Source: Impatiens glandulifera
Lineage: Eukaryota; Streptophyta; Magnoliopsida; Ericales; Balsaminaceae
Length of the DNA stretch: 64,000 nucleotides
Direction: 5' to 3'
Assembly: GCF_907164915.1 (NCBI RefSeq)
Contig: NC_061863.1
Span: forward strand, 38,289,382 to 38,353,381
Shown: positions 20,437 to 31,240 of the stretch, piece after piece
How positions within the stretch are numbered: the stretch's first letter is position 1
How the letters are laid out: the number at the start of each line of letters is the position of its first letter
The notes under the pieces: model-generated
What the model was told of the DNA's origin: nothing
The model's input: the letters and a program-made list of their open reading frames with translations, nothing else
The model's database searches: none
Program-made: the position numbers and the translations under genes

Positions 20437-23103
20437 CTATTCAGAGTCTGTGAAGTCATAGGCACTCTTCTTTTTCTTCGGTTGCGGTTGCCTGGTCTGT
20501 TGGGAGGATCGTTGTCTTTTAGACCGGGACCGCAGTTGTTCCTCGACTTCGTCCTCGACTAGGTCGGCTTGCTGCGAAGTACCCGTAGTAACCGGTTCAG
20601 AGATTTCATTGAGCATCTCGACTATCCGAACTCTCTTAGGAGCCTGCCTCTGTCTCTTCTTCGGTGCGGAAGCGGAGGCGGCCGCCTTCTTCTTCTTCTC
20701 GTTTTCTGTTGCGTAGCCCTCCAGCCTTCGTGCCTCCCTTTCCAACCGTGCGGCATCCTCCGCAGCCTGACTGGCCACTTTCGCAGCATACCCTGGATAT
20801 AAGATCTCGGCCCTTCTTATTCTTTCGGCCTCTAATTCTGCTTCGGTTAGTTGAGACGATCGCGGCGCCTCTTTATTTTTGCTAGCTTCGGCGTCCAGCG
20901 CATCCTGGACCCTTTTAGCCACTAGAGCATCAGCCTCTATAGCCGCGGCATCTGCGTTCTCCTTAGCCTTTAGAATTTCGGCCATCTGTTCGGTAAGTGC
21001 CTTTACTTCGGCCACGAGATCTTCGTTTTTCTTTTCCAGTACCGAGACCCGGTCGATTGTCGTGTCGACCCGTTCGAAATCCTTCTTTAAGTCCGAGGTC
21101 ATACCTTCTAGAATCGCGGTTCGCTGAACACATTTTTCGCGCTCACCGGCCTCTTCCCACAGTCCGGTGCTGAGTTCTGCTAGGCGTGCTTGATGTTGAT
21201 CCAGAAGCTGCTTTGTCACGTCGGTGAACTGCAGGGCCGAATCAATTATGTTGTTGCATCTATCCTTGAACGGTTGAAACTTGGACACGTCGTGTTCTTG
21301 AACGCGGTCATCGATCCGTTCTGATAAGGATGCGTCAAGCTGCTGAAGTCGGTCCTCAACCCGCTCCGAAACTGATGCTTCAAACTTTTGAAGTCGGTCA
21401 TCAATCCATTCTTTAGGAGGGACTGAAGTGGTGACTTCTGGTGGTGAGGGAGGCGCGTGCTCGGTGGGATCAGGATCGGCTCTTTCATCGAGATTTAACG
21501 GTGCATCCTCTTCATTTGGAGGTTCTAATTGTGCCGCATCCTCCGAGTTCGTTACCGCATTTTCCAAGATCGGTGCCTCAACATCTTGTAAAATCGGTGC
21601 CTCAACATCCCTTGGAGGTGTTGGACAGTTAGCTGGGAACCTGTCGATTACCGGAGCAGTGTAAACCGGTACTTGCATTCGGCTGCATATTGTTTCCAGC
21701 CGCTCGATTTCTTGAAGTAATTCTATTTTGACTTTTGCAAGCGTTGTCAACACCCGCGGTGCTACGGTATCCACCGATCCCGTCTCGTAGAATTCTTTCT
21801 TAATTCTCCGGATGCGCTTTCTTAGATTCCGAAGTTTGAACCTCGGTAACAAGAGACAAGTTCGGCTCTCTACCTCTTGAATTGTGTTGGATTTTGTGAG
21901 GCTCAACATCAGGTTCTCCACTTCCTCCAATCTGTCGTAGCATTCTTTTCCCGAGAGGTCCGGTAGCATTTCTCTATATGTTGTACTGAACCGGTTCTCA
22001 TGCCACTCCAGATATAAATGTTCAACGTCGTCGGCTCGCTGGTTAATGCCCTGAATAATTTTCTGGACTAATCTATCGGCCTCTGCTTCGTCGGCCTCCT
22101 CCCTCTCCGGGTTGTAGCCTTTATCATCGGCTTCTTCACCAATCCCTTCTTCACCCTCGGTGGTCTCAGGATTGTTGTTTGGTTCGGCATCCTCTGGGCC
22201 CCAAACCGACTGACTATCGTCATTGACCGTTCTATTATCGGTCCCTTCTGTTTCGGTATGCTCAGAGGCCCATTCCTCATCTTCTGTTTATTGTGGAGGG
22301 TCTGCGAAGGTTATCTTTTCTTTCCCCTTTCCTCCGGTCTTTGCTTTGGCCGGGGCATCTTTCTTCGCGGCTTTCTTCTTTCGGCCAACTGTGGCACTGG
22401 AGGCCGGCTACGTTCTTTCAAGGAACTGCCTTGATCTAATGAGGCATCGTTTGGGGAGAACGGTGCCAGGACCGAGATTGATTTTTAAGTGGAGGAATAT
22501 CTTACCGAGAGGCACGGCGTATCCCCACGATCGGGTTGAGTCCGGTTTCACCATGTCCATGAGGTTGCCGAACACTGATCTTGCCCAGTTGACCTCTTTT
22601 CCTTCCAGCAGACCGATTATCATCTTGATTTTGTCTTTGGTAAGGTTGCTGAAGTTTCCTCCCCTTGCCAGTATCGCCCTGGCGAAGATGTCACATGCCG
22701 GGATTAACTCCGGCCTCAGCATTTGTTTACTGCCGGATGTTGCGATCGGCTCTTTAGATGCTGACAGAGCGTGGCAAGCTGCCTCAAAGATTTCCGGGTC
22801 TATTTCTGCCGTTGCATCCTGACCGGTTCTTGGAAGGCGCAGGCTTTCGGCCACCAAATCTTCGGTGAGCTCGATGTGGGAACCGCAAACCGTTGCAATG
22901 ATTCTGTCGTAAGCGATGGTTGCGGTATCGAAGAATTCTACGACCGCTTCCTTGTATATAATATGGGGACCGTCGAGGAAATATCCCAGACCGGTTTTAA
23001 TCAGCTGGTCAATAACTTCCTTCGCCTCGGTCGTCCCATTCAGCCGGATTTCCTCGAAATCCACTTGAGAGTAGAGTTTGAACAACGTCGAATCACGACC
23101 CAT
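20437..23103 (-). pseudogene. accessory protein P3: PF20167-like domain fused to a long coiled coil (two in-frame stops)
   Basis: From ATG 23103 one frame runs to 20437 (889 codons with stop), interrupted only by TAG at 22408-22410 and TAA at 22288-22290. The start is set by analogy with P1, P2 and P4 (MGRDSTLFKLYSQVDF); an upstream in-frame ATG at 23271 precedes the TATA-like box and is unlikely. Residues 1-230 form the shared domain: IKTGLGYFLDG, VVEFFDTATI, IIATVCGSHIEL, LRLPRTG, VNWARSVFGNL. A lysine-rich patch (GRKKKAAKK) and a Glu/Asp-rich linker follow. The last 510 residues are helical: repeated DDRLQ/EDRLQ heptads, then alanine-rich coiled coil, ending in basic clusters (KKRQRQAPKRVR, QPKKKK) that could be nuclear signals. 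The stops could be decay or read-through; decay is likelier. Function unknown. Confidence 0.7.
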
Positions 23104-23204
23104 GTTGAAGAGTTTGAGAATGAGAGAAAACGGTTTCAGAGAGTTTAAGAAGCTTAGAGAGAGAAAGTGAATTCGCGTGAGAATAAGAAAAATGACCGAA
23201 GGCC

Positions 23205-23215
23205 CCCTTTTATTG
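23205..23215 (-). promoter_or_regulatory. TATA-like box upstream of P3
   Basis: The minus strand reads CAATAAAAGGGGG about 100 bp before ATG 23103, followed by a leader rich in CTCTCTCTAAGC. The box is weaker than those of P2 and P4. Confidence 0.4.
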
Positions 23216-23625
23216 ACACGGTTTGGAAGCCCAACCGTCCCATGATGAATGGGCGGGACTTTTCCCTCCAAAGTGAAAAGACGCCAAACTATGGGCGGTT
23301 ACGTATGAAACGGTGGGCGGCAACTTTGAGCGGGAGATTTCCCTCCAAAACCTTACCTATGTCATGGATGACGCATTCTTTTCTTGGAGGCCGAATGATT
23401 GAGCGGTTTCTAAGTCTAGACAGACATTTTGATTGATCAGAGTGTTAACGGTTTTTAATCAGATTTTATGATACCGGATACGAACGAGGTTATTTTAAGA
23501 TGTGAACCGGTTACTTAGATAAATGTGCAAAAATTAAACAGAAACGGTCATTGAAACTAAAACGATATTTTATTCGAGAGACAGTACAGAGAGAAAGCCG
23601 ATAAGATGATACGAAAGATAGGCAC

Positions 23626-24333
23626 TTAAAAAGTAAGCACCATTCTGGAAAACTTCTCTTCCACCGCATTTGCATCAAGAATGTTTGAGGGGGAAGCCGG
23701 TGTACCCGGTCCAAACTCTGGCCGGTACTTGAGAATCAACTTGCTGATGTGAGGTGCATAACCGAGACCTTTCTTGGTCAGCACCATGTTCTTCAAGTTT
23801 TGAAAGAGGACCGCTGACCAATTGATGGTCGTTTTGTGGAAGATGTGGGTCATGATATTGTAGGTGTTCTGTGAATACCGCTGATTTGGGGATTGACACA
23901 GAATGGACCGAGTGACAATCTCAAGAAGGAGCTGAGCACTACGACAGAGGCGGGTTTTTAACCCATAGGTTTCCACCGGATCAAGGGTTGCAGAGCAGAG
24001 TAATCCATAGTAGAATGCATCAAGTCCCTCCATAGTCGGGAAATCAGAGAACCCTTCTTTGGGCAGATTGAGAAGGGTGGCAAATTCGGCTTCATCAAGC
24101 CGGAAGGTGTGGTTCCTTACCGTGGAGACAATGTAGTCGCCCCTGATGCGGGCATTTCTGAAGAATGCCTTGACATCCTCAATTAGTACAGGACCGGATT
24201 CTTCGAGGAAGGTTTGAAGGCCGGTATCAATAAGGCATTCAAACATGTTTTTCTTTGGATGGTCATAGTCCCATTCTGCCATACATGAGTTGAAATCGAT
24301 GCTTAGAAAGTTTCCCAAAGTTCGGCTCGGCAT
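23626..24333 (-). CDS. accessory protein P2 (PF20167-like domain)
   Basis: Intact 235-residue frame. Start ATG 24333 (MPSRTLGNFLSIDF) is preferred over an in-frame ATG at 24456, because the latter lies upstream of the TATA box and the start aligns with P1, P3 and P4. Shared blocks: LIDTGLQTFLEE, VKAFFRNARI, YIVSTVRNHTFRLDE, LNLPKEG, then INWSAVLFQNLKNMV. It ends shortly after the domain, without the coiled coil of P3. No transmembrane segment or signal peptide is apparent, so it does not look like an envelope protein. It lies between P1 and P3 on the same strand, separated by about 0.5 kb promoter-like gaps. Possible roles include particle assembly or RNA handling, but nothing in the sequence proves one. 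Confidence 0.75.
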   Translation of the reverse strand: MPSRTLGNFLSIDFNSCMAEWDYDHPKKNMFECLIDTGLQTFLEESGPVLIEDVKAFFRNARIRGDYIVSTVRNHTFRLDEAEFATLLNLPKEGFSDFPTMEGLDAFYYGLLCSATLDPVETYGLKTRLCRSAQLLLEIVTRSILCQSPNQRYSQNTYNIMTHIFHKTTINWSAVLFQNLKNMVLTKKGLGYAPHISKLILKYRPEFGPGTPASPSNILDANAVEEKFSRMVLTF

Positions 24334-24415
24334 GATTATGGTATTGAGAGAGAGATTCAAGAAGAATACAAGTGATTTTTGTACTTTTGGATGTGATAAA
24401 ATGGGAAGAGGATGG

Positions 24416-24428
24416 CTCTTTATATAGG
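24416..24428 (-). promoter_or_regulatory. TATA box upstream of P2
   Basis: The minus strand reads CCTATATAAAGAG about 90 bp before ATG 24333, then a leader with TCTCTCTCTCAATACC. This is a good match to plant core promoters. Confidence 0.6.
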
Positions 24429-24837
24429 ATCGGTTTTGGAGGGAAAATCTGAGCATTGATGGTCAGTTTTGTTTTATTAAGGAAAAGAATCTTTCCCTTT
24501 TCAAGGCACATGGGGAAGCGGCGGTTTACAAAGCCCGAGGTAAGTATTTGTTGGAAAGTAACCAAGTTAGTTGGGTTTTAAATGTGTGGGTGGTTGGGAG
24601 TTATTCCATTAATTATGGTTATTTCATTAAATGAATTTAACACATAACCGATATTGATTAGATAGAAACCGAAAATGGTAGAGACAATGCCGAAAATGAC
24701 ATATGGAAATGATGAAGGCAAGAAAAACATAAATAAAACTGAAGTGGACATGGATGAAGCCGATATGATCAAATTTGAGTTGGGTAAGTCTTCATCCGGT
24801 ACATACTGCAAAACGACCGGATGCAAGAAGGAGTGAC

Positions 24838-25593
24838 TTAGCGAGCGCGGGAATTAACATCACGAGGGGGATTGAAGTTTCTCCTCCTCCATTCTCTTTC
24901 AAACTGTTCATAGAATGAATCAGTTGCTTCCCTTGTGAGCACCTGAGCATGGTTTAGACCTTCGCCGGGACAGGTCGGGACGCCAAGCTCCTCAAGAAGT
25001 CGGCTTACTTGGGGGATGAGGGCCACTGATCGGGTGCCGATTATCCAAATAAGGACGTCAAACAGCACCCTAGACCAGTTCACCGGCGCACCGGTGACAA
25101 TGGCCGCCATCATGTTGAAGGCCGCCACGCAGTAAGTATTAGTGACATCTTTTCCTAAGATGCCCCTTCCTATTACATCGTTGAGTAGCTGATATTCAGC
25201 TCTCAAGTTGGCCTTGCTGCCGTGGTCATCCACCGGCTCATCCGACCGGGCTAGGTTGTGTGAGACCTCGGCCTTTAAGTTGGCCCGGGGGTTAAGATCT
25301 GTTAGCCCTTGTTTGGGCAAGCTGAAGCACCGGGCGAAGTCTTGCTCGGTGAAGTCAAAGAGAATACCCCCCACTTTAGATTGAATGTTGGTGTCAAAGT
25401 GTGGTGTTCCTCTGAACACTCTGGCATTTTGGAAAAACTCCAGAACAGACCCAGGATAAATGGTGAGTTTATCATCAAGAAAGTATTGGAGGCCGGTATC
25501 CTCCAAGGATTTTATCATTTTATAGATGTCGTAATGATCGGTGTTGGAACACGATTCAAAATCAACCTGAAGAATGTTTGTGAACTGAGACAT
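24838..25593 (-). CDS. accessory protein P1 (PF20167-like domain)
   Basis: Intact 251-residue frame starting MSQFTNILQVDFES. It is the accessory gene nearest pol, 517 bp beyond the pol stop. The shared blocks are LEDTGLQYFLDD, VLEFFQNARV, DFTEQDFARCFSLPKQG, NVIGRG-like helix (LLNDVIGRGIL), VNWSRVLFDVL and VSRLLEELGVP, ending in an Arg-rich tail (EREWRRRNFNPPRD). P1, P2 and P3 are clearly paralogous but strongly diverged, so the duplication is much older than this insertion. Intact frames in a young element argue that P1 is, or recently was, under selection. Domain name is by pattern resemblance to Pfam PF20167 and needs a profile search. Confidence 0.77.
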   Translation of the reverse strand: MSQFTNILQVDFESCSNTDHYDIYKMIKSLEDTGLQYFLDDKLTIYPGSVLEFFQNARVFRGTPHFDTNIQSKVGGILFDFTEQDFARCFSLPKQGLTDLNPRANLKAEVSHNLARSDEPVDDHGSKANLRAEYQLLNDVIGRGILGKDVTNTYCVAAFNMMAAIVTGAPVNWSRVLFDVLIWIIGTRSVALIPQVSRLLEELGVPTCPGEGLNHAQVLTREATDSFYEQFEREWRRRNFNPPRDVNSRAR

Positions 25594-25653
25594 TTTTGCC
25601 TTAGTGATAGAGAAGGTGTTTTGTTTTTGTGAGTGTTTTGGTGAGTGAGTGCT

Positions 25654-25666
25654 TCCTTTAAATACT
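25654..25666 (-). promoter_or_regulatory. TATA-like box upstream of P1
   Basis: The minus strand reads CAGTATTTAAAGG about 65 bp before ATG 25593. It is followed by an A/C-rich leader (CACTCACTCACC, AACACCTTCTCTATC). Confidence 0.5.
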
Positions 25667-26109
25667 GGTTTTGGGGCTAACCTATTATCCAGGCATTAAA
25701 TGAGATGATATGTATTAACCGCAGGATAAGAAACTTTGCATAAAATAGGCAGGTTTATAGTTGTAGGTGTCGGTCATAGGCCTGAACTGTGAAAGATATC
25801 AAAAGATCTTCACGTCTTTTTAGGCGCGACCTGTTTTACTTGGAAAGGGCAATGTTGCAGAGCAGATGTCCTTAACCTCTGATAACTATTCCTCTTCTGT
25901 TTAAAATTCAAATAATCTAGGGTAGCCTGCTTCCGAACCGGTCAGACATCAGTTGTTCATCCCGATGCGGTTATTTGGTGCATGCACCAAGTAGCCGGTC
26001 GGTTTACTCTATCTGATGAGCTGGGCGGTTCTTCCACAGACACCCCGAAGATTCGAAGTTCGACATCTTAGGAGGAGTTACCGGTTTGTCTGTCTGAACT
26101 GGTTTCCCT

Positions 26110-29100
26110 TTAAGCATCCTTTGGAAGGATTTGGCTAATGTCGGTTAAGCCGAGAGTAAGCCTGAATTGAGAAAACTTAGCTTCCTGCAGCGGCTTTGTG
26201 AAGATATCGGCTACTTGTTGATCGGTCGGTACGTATTCCAGCCGGATATGCTTCAGCGTGACATGCTCTCGGATGAAATGATGCCTTATGTCGATGTGCT
26301 TAGTTCTGGAGTGGAGAACCGGGTTGTAGGTAATCGCAATGGCACTTGTGTTGTCACAGAAAATCGGGGACTCTTCGGCTATGATACCGAAGTCATTCAG
26401 CTGCTGTTGGATCCAGAGGAGTTGAGAGCAGCAGCTTCCGGCCGCCAAGTATTCAGCCTCCGCGGTTGATGTAGCCACCGATGTCTGTTTCTTGCTGTGC
26501 CATGACACCAGTCGGTCACCTAGGAACTGACATGTTCCACTGGTGCTTTTCCTGTCGATCTTGCATCCTGCATAATCTGCGTCTGAGTAGCTTGTTAGAT
26601 TAAAGGATGAGTCTTTAGGGTACCACAGACCGACATCAGGAGTGCCTTTTAGATACTTCAGTATCCTCTTTGCGGCTGTGTAATGGGATTGCTTTGGATT
26701 TGCTTGGAATCTTCCACACACACCAACTGCAAACAGGATGTCCGGTCTACTTGCTGTCAGATACAATAGGGAACCGATCATGCCCCGGTATGCAATCTGA
26801 TCTACTGATTGGCCTTCATCATCTCTGTCCAATTTAATGGATGAGCTCATTGGAGTGGCCGCCGAGGAGCATGTGTCCATACCGAATTTCTTTAGTAGCT
26901 CCTTGGTATATTTAGGTTGACTGATGAATGTTCCTTCTTTAAGTTGTTTAACCTGAAGACCTAGGAAGAAACTTAATTCTCCCATCATAATCATTTCAAA
27001 TTTGTCAGTCATCATTTTTGAGAACTTGTCACAAAACTTTGGATCGGTGGAACCGAAAATAATGTCATCTACATAAATTTGAACAAGTAGGATATGTTCC
27101 TTCTTTTCAAACTTAAACAAGGTTTTATCCACCGAACCGATGGTGAAATCATGCTCTAATAGAAATGCGGTTAGCGTATCATACCAGGCTCTAGGTGCTT
27201 GCTTTAGACCGTATAAAGCTTTGTTTAGCCGGTATACATGGTTTGGAAATGCAGCATTTTTGAAACCGGGTGGTTGTTCAATGTACACTTCTTCACGTAG
27301 ATCACCGTTCAGAAATGCACTTTTAACATCCATTTGGAAAACCTTAAAGTTTTTGAAAGCCGCAAAAGCTAAAAAGATCCTAATGGCTTCAATTCTGGCT
27401 ACAGGAGCAAATGACTCTTCAAAGTCAATGCCTTCTTCCTGTTTGTAACCTTGAGCCACTAATCTGGCTTTGTTCCTCGTGACCAAACCGTCCTCATTGA
27501 GTTTGTTTCTGAATACCCATCTTGTTCCTATGACCGATTGATCTTTCGGTCTGGGAACTAAGTACCAGACTTTACTACTCTCGAACTGGTTTAGCTCTTC
27601 TTGCATTCCCAAGATCCAATCCGGATCTAACAATGCTTCATCTATTCTTTTCGGTTCAATCTGGGATATGAAAGCAGAGTTAAAATATCCTTCCAGAAGT
27701 TGACTCCTAGTTCGAACGGGTTCTGAAGGGTCACCTATAATTTGCTCAGGAGGATGTTTACTGTTTCTTCTGAGATTCAGTTCAGGAGTGTCTACCAAGT
27801 TACCGTTTGTTTGATCAAGGCTAGACTTGTCGGTAGGCTGAACGAGATTGTCAGACCGACCGACTCCCTCGGATTGGACCGAAGTGTCAGCTTCCTGTTG
27901 TGGAACAGCTTGATCCGGCTGAGTATCAATGATACCCATTTGGTCATGGACAAACCGCCTGAAAACCGGAGTCTCATCTTCACTATCAAAATGAATATCG
28001 TTATTTTCCAGTCTATTGTGTAGATCAAAGCATGAAGCAGTATTGCTTTCAACCGATTCATCGAAAACAACGTGAATTGTTTCCTCCATGGTTGCAGTTC
28101 TATTATTATATACTCTATATGCTTTACTTACTGACGAATATCCTAACATAATGCCCGTATCGGTCTTTACATCAAAAGCGGTGAGTTGGGTTTTTCCATT
28201 TATAAGAATGTAACATTTACAACCGAAAATCCTGAGATACTTGAGTTTGGGAACTCTGTTAAAATAAACCTCATATGGTGTTTTGTTGTGAAATCTGTTT
28301 ATCAGAGACCCATTTTGTGTATGGCATGCAGTGTTGATAGCCTCAGCCCAAAATTTCTGAGCAATGCCGGAGTCGGCTATCATGGACCGTGCGGCTTCCT
28401 TGAGAGTCCGGTTTCTTCTCTCGGCCAGGCCATTTTGTTGAGGAGTCCTAGCGCTAGACAACTCGTGTCTAATGCCGGATTCATCAAGATATGCAGTTAA
28501 TGTACTATTAGTGAATTCGGTACCTCGATCACTTCGAATGCTATTGATACGAGTTGATTTTTCATTTTGCAGCCGCTTAAGAAGTGTGATCAGGTTTGAT
28601 ACAGTTTCACGTTTAGATGGTAGAAATATTACCCATGTATATCTAGAATAATCATCAATAACTACCAAGGTGTAAAGCATACCTCCTAGGCTAATGACCT
28701 GAATCGGTCCAAATAAATCCATGTGAAGAAGATCTAGGCATCGGCTTGATTGAATATTTCCATTACTCTTAAAAGATGACCTAGTTTGTTTACCCATCTG
28801 GCATGCTGAACAGACCTTATCCTGGTTAAATACTATATCAGGAATACCTTCAACTAGCTTTTTACCGCGAATGTAGTTTAAGGTTTTCATGTTTAGATGA
28901 TTTAGTCTCTTATGCCACAGCCAGGTTTGATCAGTCTTAGCTATCATGCATATAGGATATTCTACTCTTGTTTTCCAGTCTACCTTGTAAATGTTACCTA
29001 TTCTATTTCCGGTTAGTAGTACGATGCCTTGAGAGTCCTTAACTAAGCATGCATGTTTAAGGAATTCTACCGTGTATCCGGCATCACACATCTGACTAAT

Positions 29101-29385
29101 ACTGAGTAGATTAAAACGTAGGTTTTCAACTAGAAGTACATTATCAATAGTTAGATTACCATGGACAATCTTACCCTTGCCCACAGTTTTACCTTTTGAG
29201 TTGTCACCGAAGGTAATTAGAGCACCGGTTACTGATCTGATGTCGATTAGCAAATTGCTATTTCCGGTCATGTGCCTGGAGCAACCGCTGTCCAAGAACC
29301 ATTCGGAGTTTCCTAGTTGTTTCTTTGGATCCTGCAAAATGTACATATTTACAACTGTTTGGTACCCACATTTACTTGGGTCCAC
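26110..29385 (-). CDS. pol: pol polyprotein: protease, integrase, reverse transcriptase, RNase H
   Basis: Open for 1091 residues. The aspartic protease site is [10 protein letters not shown] (D32). The integrase zinc-binding residues are H158, H162, C192 and C195. The integrase catalytic triad is D223 (HMDLFGP), D286 (IRSDRGTEF) and E322 ([10 protein letters not shown]). Reverse transcriptase spans about 607-850 with QMDVKSAF (D685) and YVDD (771-774). RNase H acidic residues are D935 (SDADYAG), E976 (STAEAEY) and D1011 (CDNTSAI). All key residues are present, so the element may be autonomous. The first codon of the open stretch used here is GTG at 29385 and no ATG precedes the protease. The frame is +1 relative to gag, so pol probably needs frameshifting or another mechanism. 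This product copies element RNA into DNA inside the particle and integrates it. Confidence 0.95.
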   Translation of the reverse strand: MDPSKCGYQTVVNMYILQDPKKQLGNSEWFLDSGCSRHMTGNSNLLIDIRSVTGALITFGDNSKGKTVGKGKIVHGNLTIDNVLLVENLRFNLLSISQMCDAGYTVEFLKHACLVKDSQGIVLLTGNRIGNIYKVDWKTRVEYPICMIAKTDQTWLWHKRLNHLNMKTLNYIRGKKLVEGIPDIVFNQDKVCSACQMGKQTRSSFKSNGNIQSSRCLDLLHMDLFGPIQVISLGGMLYTLVVIDDYSRYTWVIFLPSKRETVSNLITLLKRLQNEKSTRINSIRSDRGTEFTNSTLTAYLDESGIRHELSSARTPQQNGLAERRNRTLKEAARSMIADSGIAQKFWAEAINTACHTQNGSLINRFHNKTPYEVYFNRVPKLKYLRIFGCKCYILINGKTQLTAFDVKTDTGIMLGYSSVSKAYRVYNNRTATMEETIHVVFDESVESNTASCFDLHNRLENNDIHFDSEDETPVFRRFVHDQMGIIDTQPDQAVPQQEADTSVQSEGVGRSDNLVQPTDKSSLDQTNGNLVDTPELNLRRNSKHPPEQIIGDPSEPVRTRSQLLEGYFNSAFISQIEPKRIDEALLDPDWILGMQEELNQFESSKVWYLVPRPKDQSVIGTRWVFRNKLNEDGLVTRNKARLVAQGYKQEEGIDFEESFAPVARIEAIRIFLAFAAFKNFKVFQMDVKSAFLNGDLREEVYIEQPPGFKNAAFPNHVYRLNKALYGLKQAPRAWYDTLTAFLLEHDFTIGSVDKTLFKFEKKEHILLVQIYVDDIIFGSTDPKFCDKFSKMMTDKFEMIMMGELSFFLGLQVKQLKEGTFISQPKYTKELLKKFGMDTCSSAATPMSSSIKLDRDDEGQSVDQIAYRGMIGSLLYLTASRPDILFAVGVCGRFQANPKQSHYTAAKRILKYLKGTPDVGLWYPKDSSFNLTSYSDADYAGCKIDRKSTSGTCQFLGDRLVSWHSKKQTSVATSTAEAEYLAAGSCCSQLLWIQQQLNDFGIIAEESPIFCDNTSAIAITYNPVLHSRTKHIDIRHHFIREHVTLKHIRLEYVPTDQQVADIFTKPLQEAKFSQFRLTLGLTDISQILPKDA

Positions 29386-29391
29386 GTGCGA
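29372..29391 (-). promoter_or_regulatory. gag/pol overlap, candidate +1 frameshift window
   Basis: The pol frame opens just after a TAA two codons before the GTG at 29385, and gag stops at 29372-29374. Only 20 bases are open in both frames. Gag codons here are ATC GCA CGT GGA CCC AAG TAA. A +1 slip anywhere in this window would join the two proteins. No pseudoknot or slippery site was proven. Confidence 0.5.
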
Positions 29392-31201
29392 TTAGTCCCT
29401 TAGGTACCCAAACCTTGATAAACCGGACGGTCTTCTTTGCTAGGGTTTTAACTGTCCTTTTGACACTTGGTCTGGTGTATTTCGGCTTTCCTTCAAATGT
29501 CCTAAATGGTGGTGGTTTTTGGTTCGGTGATCTATAGTTTGACCTACGTGGTTCAGGAAAGTCTTTCTTATATTTAAGAATTTCGGCTTTTCTTTTCTCA
29601 AGGTCAAGCCATGAATCGGTTGGGCCAACATAATCGTATTTTAGCTTCTCTTCCCTATAATATGCGGTTTCCTCTTCTTCGGCTGTCCAGGTGCTCTTAA
29701 GAAATTTTATAAAGGGGAGATTTCCTTTTGTAAGCCTTGCTTTCTCTATGGGTTTACGGTCTTTGGAGCTATTCCCTGTGTATCCTAGACCACGCTTACA
29801 ACGAGGATGCCTATAGTGTTTATTCATATTCTTTACTATATCGCTAGATCTCTTATAGGCGGCCATCGTATATTGAAATCGGGCATTCTCTTCCTTGGTT
29901 AGTTCACTAGGTTGTTCGATCTTAGGATCTAACTCGGTTTCTAGGGTGTGGGTATCATCAGATTGTATGACTTCCGGTTCGGTTATGATGGGTACCTCTG
30001 GTTCTATTGGGATAGGTACTATGGGATCGGTCTTGATGTTGAGGTGTTTAGGTAACATGGTCAATAGGTTCTTATATTCTTCTACCATGTCATTTAATGC
30101 TTCATATAGCTCGTCTTTAGTAAATTCATCATAGGGAGAGTCAAATACTTGTTTCTCATTGGCCATGAGGCACGTGAGTTCATCGTCACTGTCACTGCGA
30201 GCCCATAGACTTCCTCCATCGTCGGCTATTAGTGCTTTCGGTACCTCACTTCCTTCACCGGTTTGTTGATAATTGTTTCTGTCATTTTGATAGTCCGGTT
30301 TCTGGGTATCCCTTCTTGGTTTCCTGCATTCCCACTTAAAGTGTCCCAAACAGTTACAGTTGTAGCATCTTACATTGGATTTGTCACCATAGTAGTTGTT
30401 TGTCGGTTGGCTCCTTTTCATGAACCTCCCAAACTTTTGTGCGAGCATGGCCATGGCGTCCTCAGTAAACTGTTCGGCTGTTCTGATAGGTGCGGGTGCA
30501 GGAACCGGTATCGGTGCAGGTGTAGGTACAGGAGCAGGTACAGCCGGTTCTGTAGATGTGATTAGTGCTCTGGTTGATGTTGAGGCCGAAACTTCCTCTT
30601 CGGTTCTAGATTTCATTTCGAACTCGTATGCCTTTAGATCTTCGAATACATCGTATAGTTTCATCTTACGTAGGCTCTTTGATTCCCTCATTACCATTGT
30701 CTTTATATCCCAAGCACTTGGAAGAGATCTCAAAGCTTTCATAACTACCTCTTTGCTCTCATATTTCTTGCCCAGAGTTGCTAGTTCATCTAACACACCA
30801 GTGAACCGGTCACTGTATTCCTTCATAGTTTCTCCTAGTTTCATTTTGATACTTTCGAACTTCTGTGTGGCCATCATTATTTTGTTCTCCCTTGTTCTTT
30901 CATTTCCTTCAAAGATCTGGATGACCGTGTTCCATGTCTCCTTCGCGGTCTTGCAATCTCTGATCTTGCAATAAGTGTTTCTGTCTACGCTGTTGGAGAT
31001 CCGGTTTCTTGCATGGTTGTCCAGATTGTTTCTTCTCCTATCTTCAGCTGTCCATTCTTTTCTATCTTTATCAATGAATATCGGTCCTTCGGTTAGAATG
31101 GATTCCATTTCATCATCCAAGGTGACTAGGTGCAGGTGCATGCGTGCCTTCCAGTTGGCAAAGTCATCACCTTCTAGCATTGGAGGCCTATCCTGATACA
31201 T
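29372..31201 (-). CDS. gag: gag polyprotein (nucleocapsid)
   Basis: Intact 609-residue frame from ATG 31201, about 25 bp after the primer binding site. Residues 1-200 are the copia gag capsid-like region ([47 protein letters not shown]). A Pro/Ala-rich hinge (about 219-239) follows, then a CCHC zinc knuckle [14 protein letters not shown] (279-292) for RNA binding. The acidic, helical C-terminal third ends [12 protein letters not shown] and TAA (29372-29374). It overlaps the pol frame by 20 bases. It forms the virus-like particle. The same protein start is present in element 1 (1-407), and a diverged gag belongs to the pol-less family (47686, 8486). Confidence 0.95.
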   Translation of the reverse strand: MYQDRPPMLEGDDFANWKARMHLHLVTLDDEMESILTEGPIFIDKDRKEWTAEDRRRNNLDNHARNRISNSVDRNTYCKIRDCKTAKETWNTVIQIFEGNERTRENKIMMATQKFESIKMKLGETMKEYSDRFTGVLDELATLGKKYESKEVVMKALRSLPSAWDIKTMVMRESKSLRKMKLYDVFEDLKAYEFEMKSRTEEEVSASTSTRALITSTEPAVPAPVPTPAPIPVPAPAPIRTAEQFTEDAMAMLAQKFGRFMKRSQPTNNYYGDKSNVRCYNCNCLGHFKWECRKPRRDTQKPDYQNDRNNYQQTGEGSEVPKALIADDGGSLWARSDSDDELTCLMANEKQVFDSPYDEFTKDELYEALNDMVEEYKNLLTMLPKHLNIKTDPIVPIPIEPEVPIITEPEVIQSDDTHTLETELDPKIEQPSELTKEENARFQYTMAAYKRSSDIVKNMNKHYRHPRCKRGLGYTGNSSKDRKPIEKARLTKGNLPFIKFLKSTWTAEEEETAYYREEKLKYDYVGPTDSWLDLEKRKAEILKYKKDFPEPRRSNYRSPNQKPPPFRTFEGKPKYTRPSVKRTVKTLAKKTVRFIKVWVPKGLIARGPK

Positions 31202-31225
31202 GTTTGCTTGAGTATTGAAACTAAC

Positions 31226-31240
31226 TGCTCTGATACCAAT
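31226..31240 (-). other. primer binding site of element 2
   Basis: The minus strand reads TGGTATCAGAGCA two bases after the LTR end, complementary to plant initiator methionine tRNA. Confidence 0.9.

Noticed and set aside
22223..22822. Plus-strand frame of 199 codons opposite P3
   Set aside because: Antisense to a better supported minus-strand gene with a family of homologues.
23626..25593. Calling P1 and P2 envelope-like proteins by position after pol
   Set aside because: No signal peptide, transmembrane segment or fusion-like stretch is visible; the shared domain looks soluble.
30396..30974. Long plus-strand frame opposite gag (192 codons)
   Set aside because: It is a shadow of the gag coding strand. 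Its length reflects gag codon composition.
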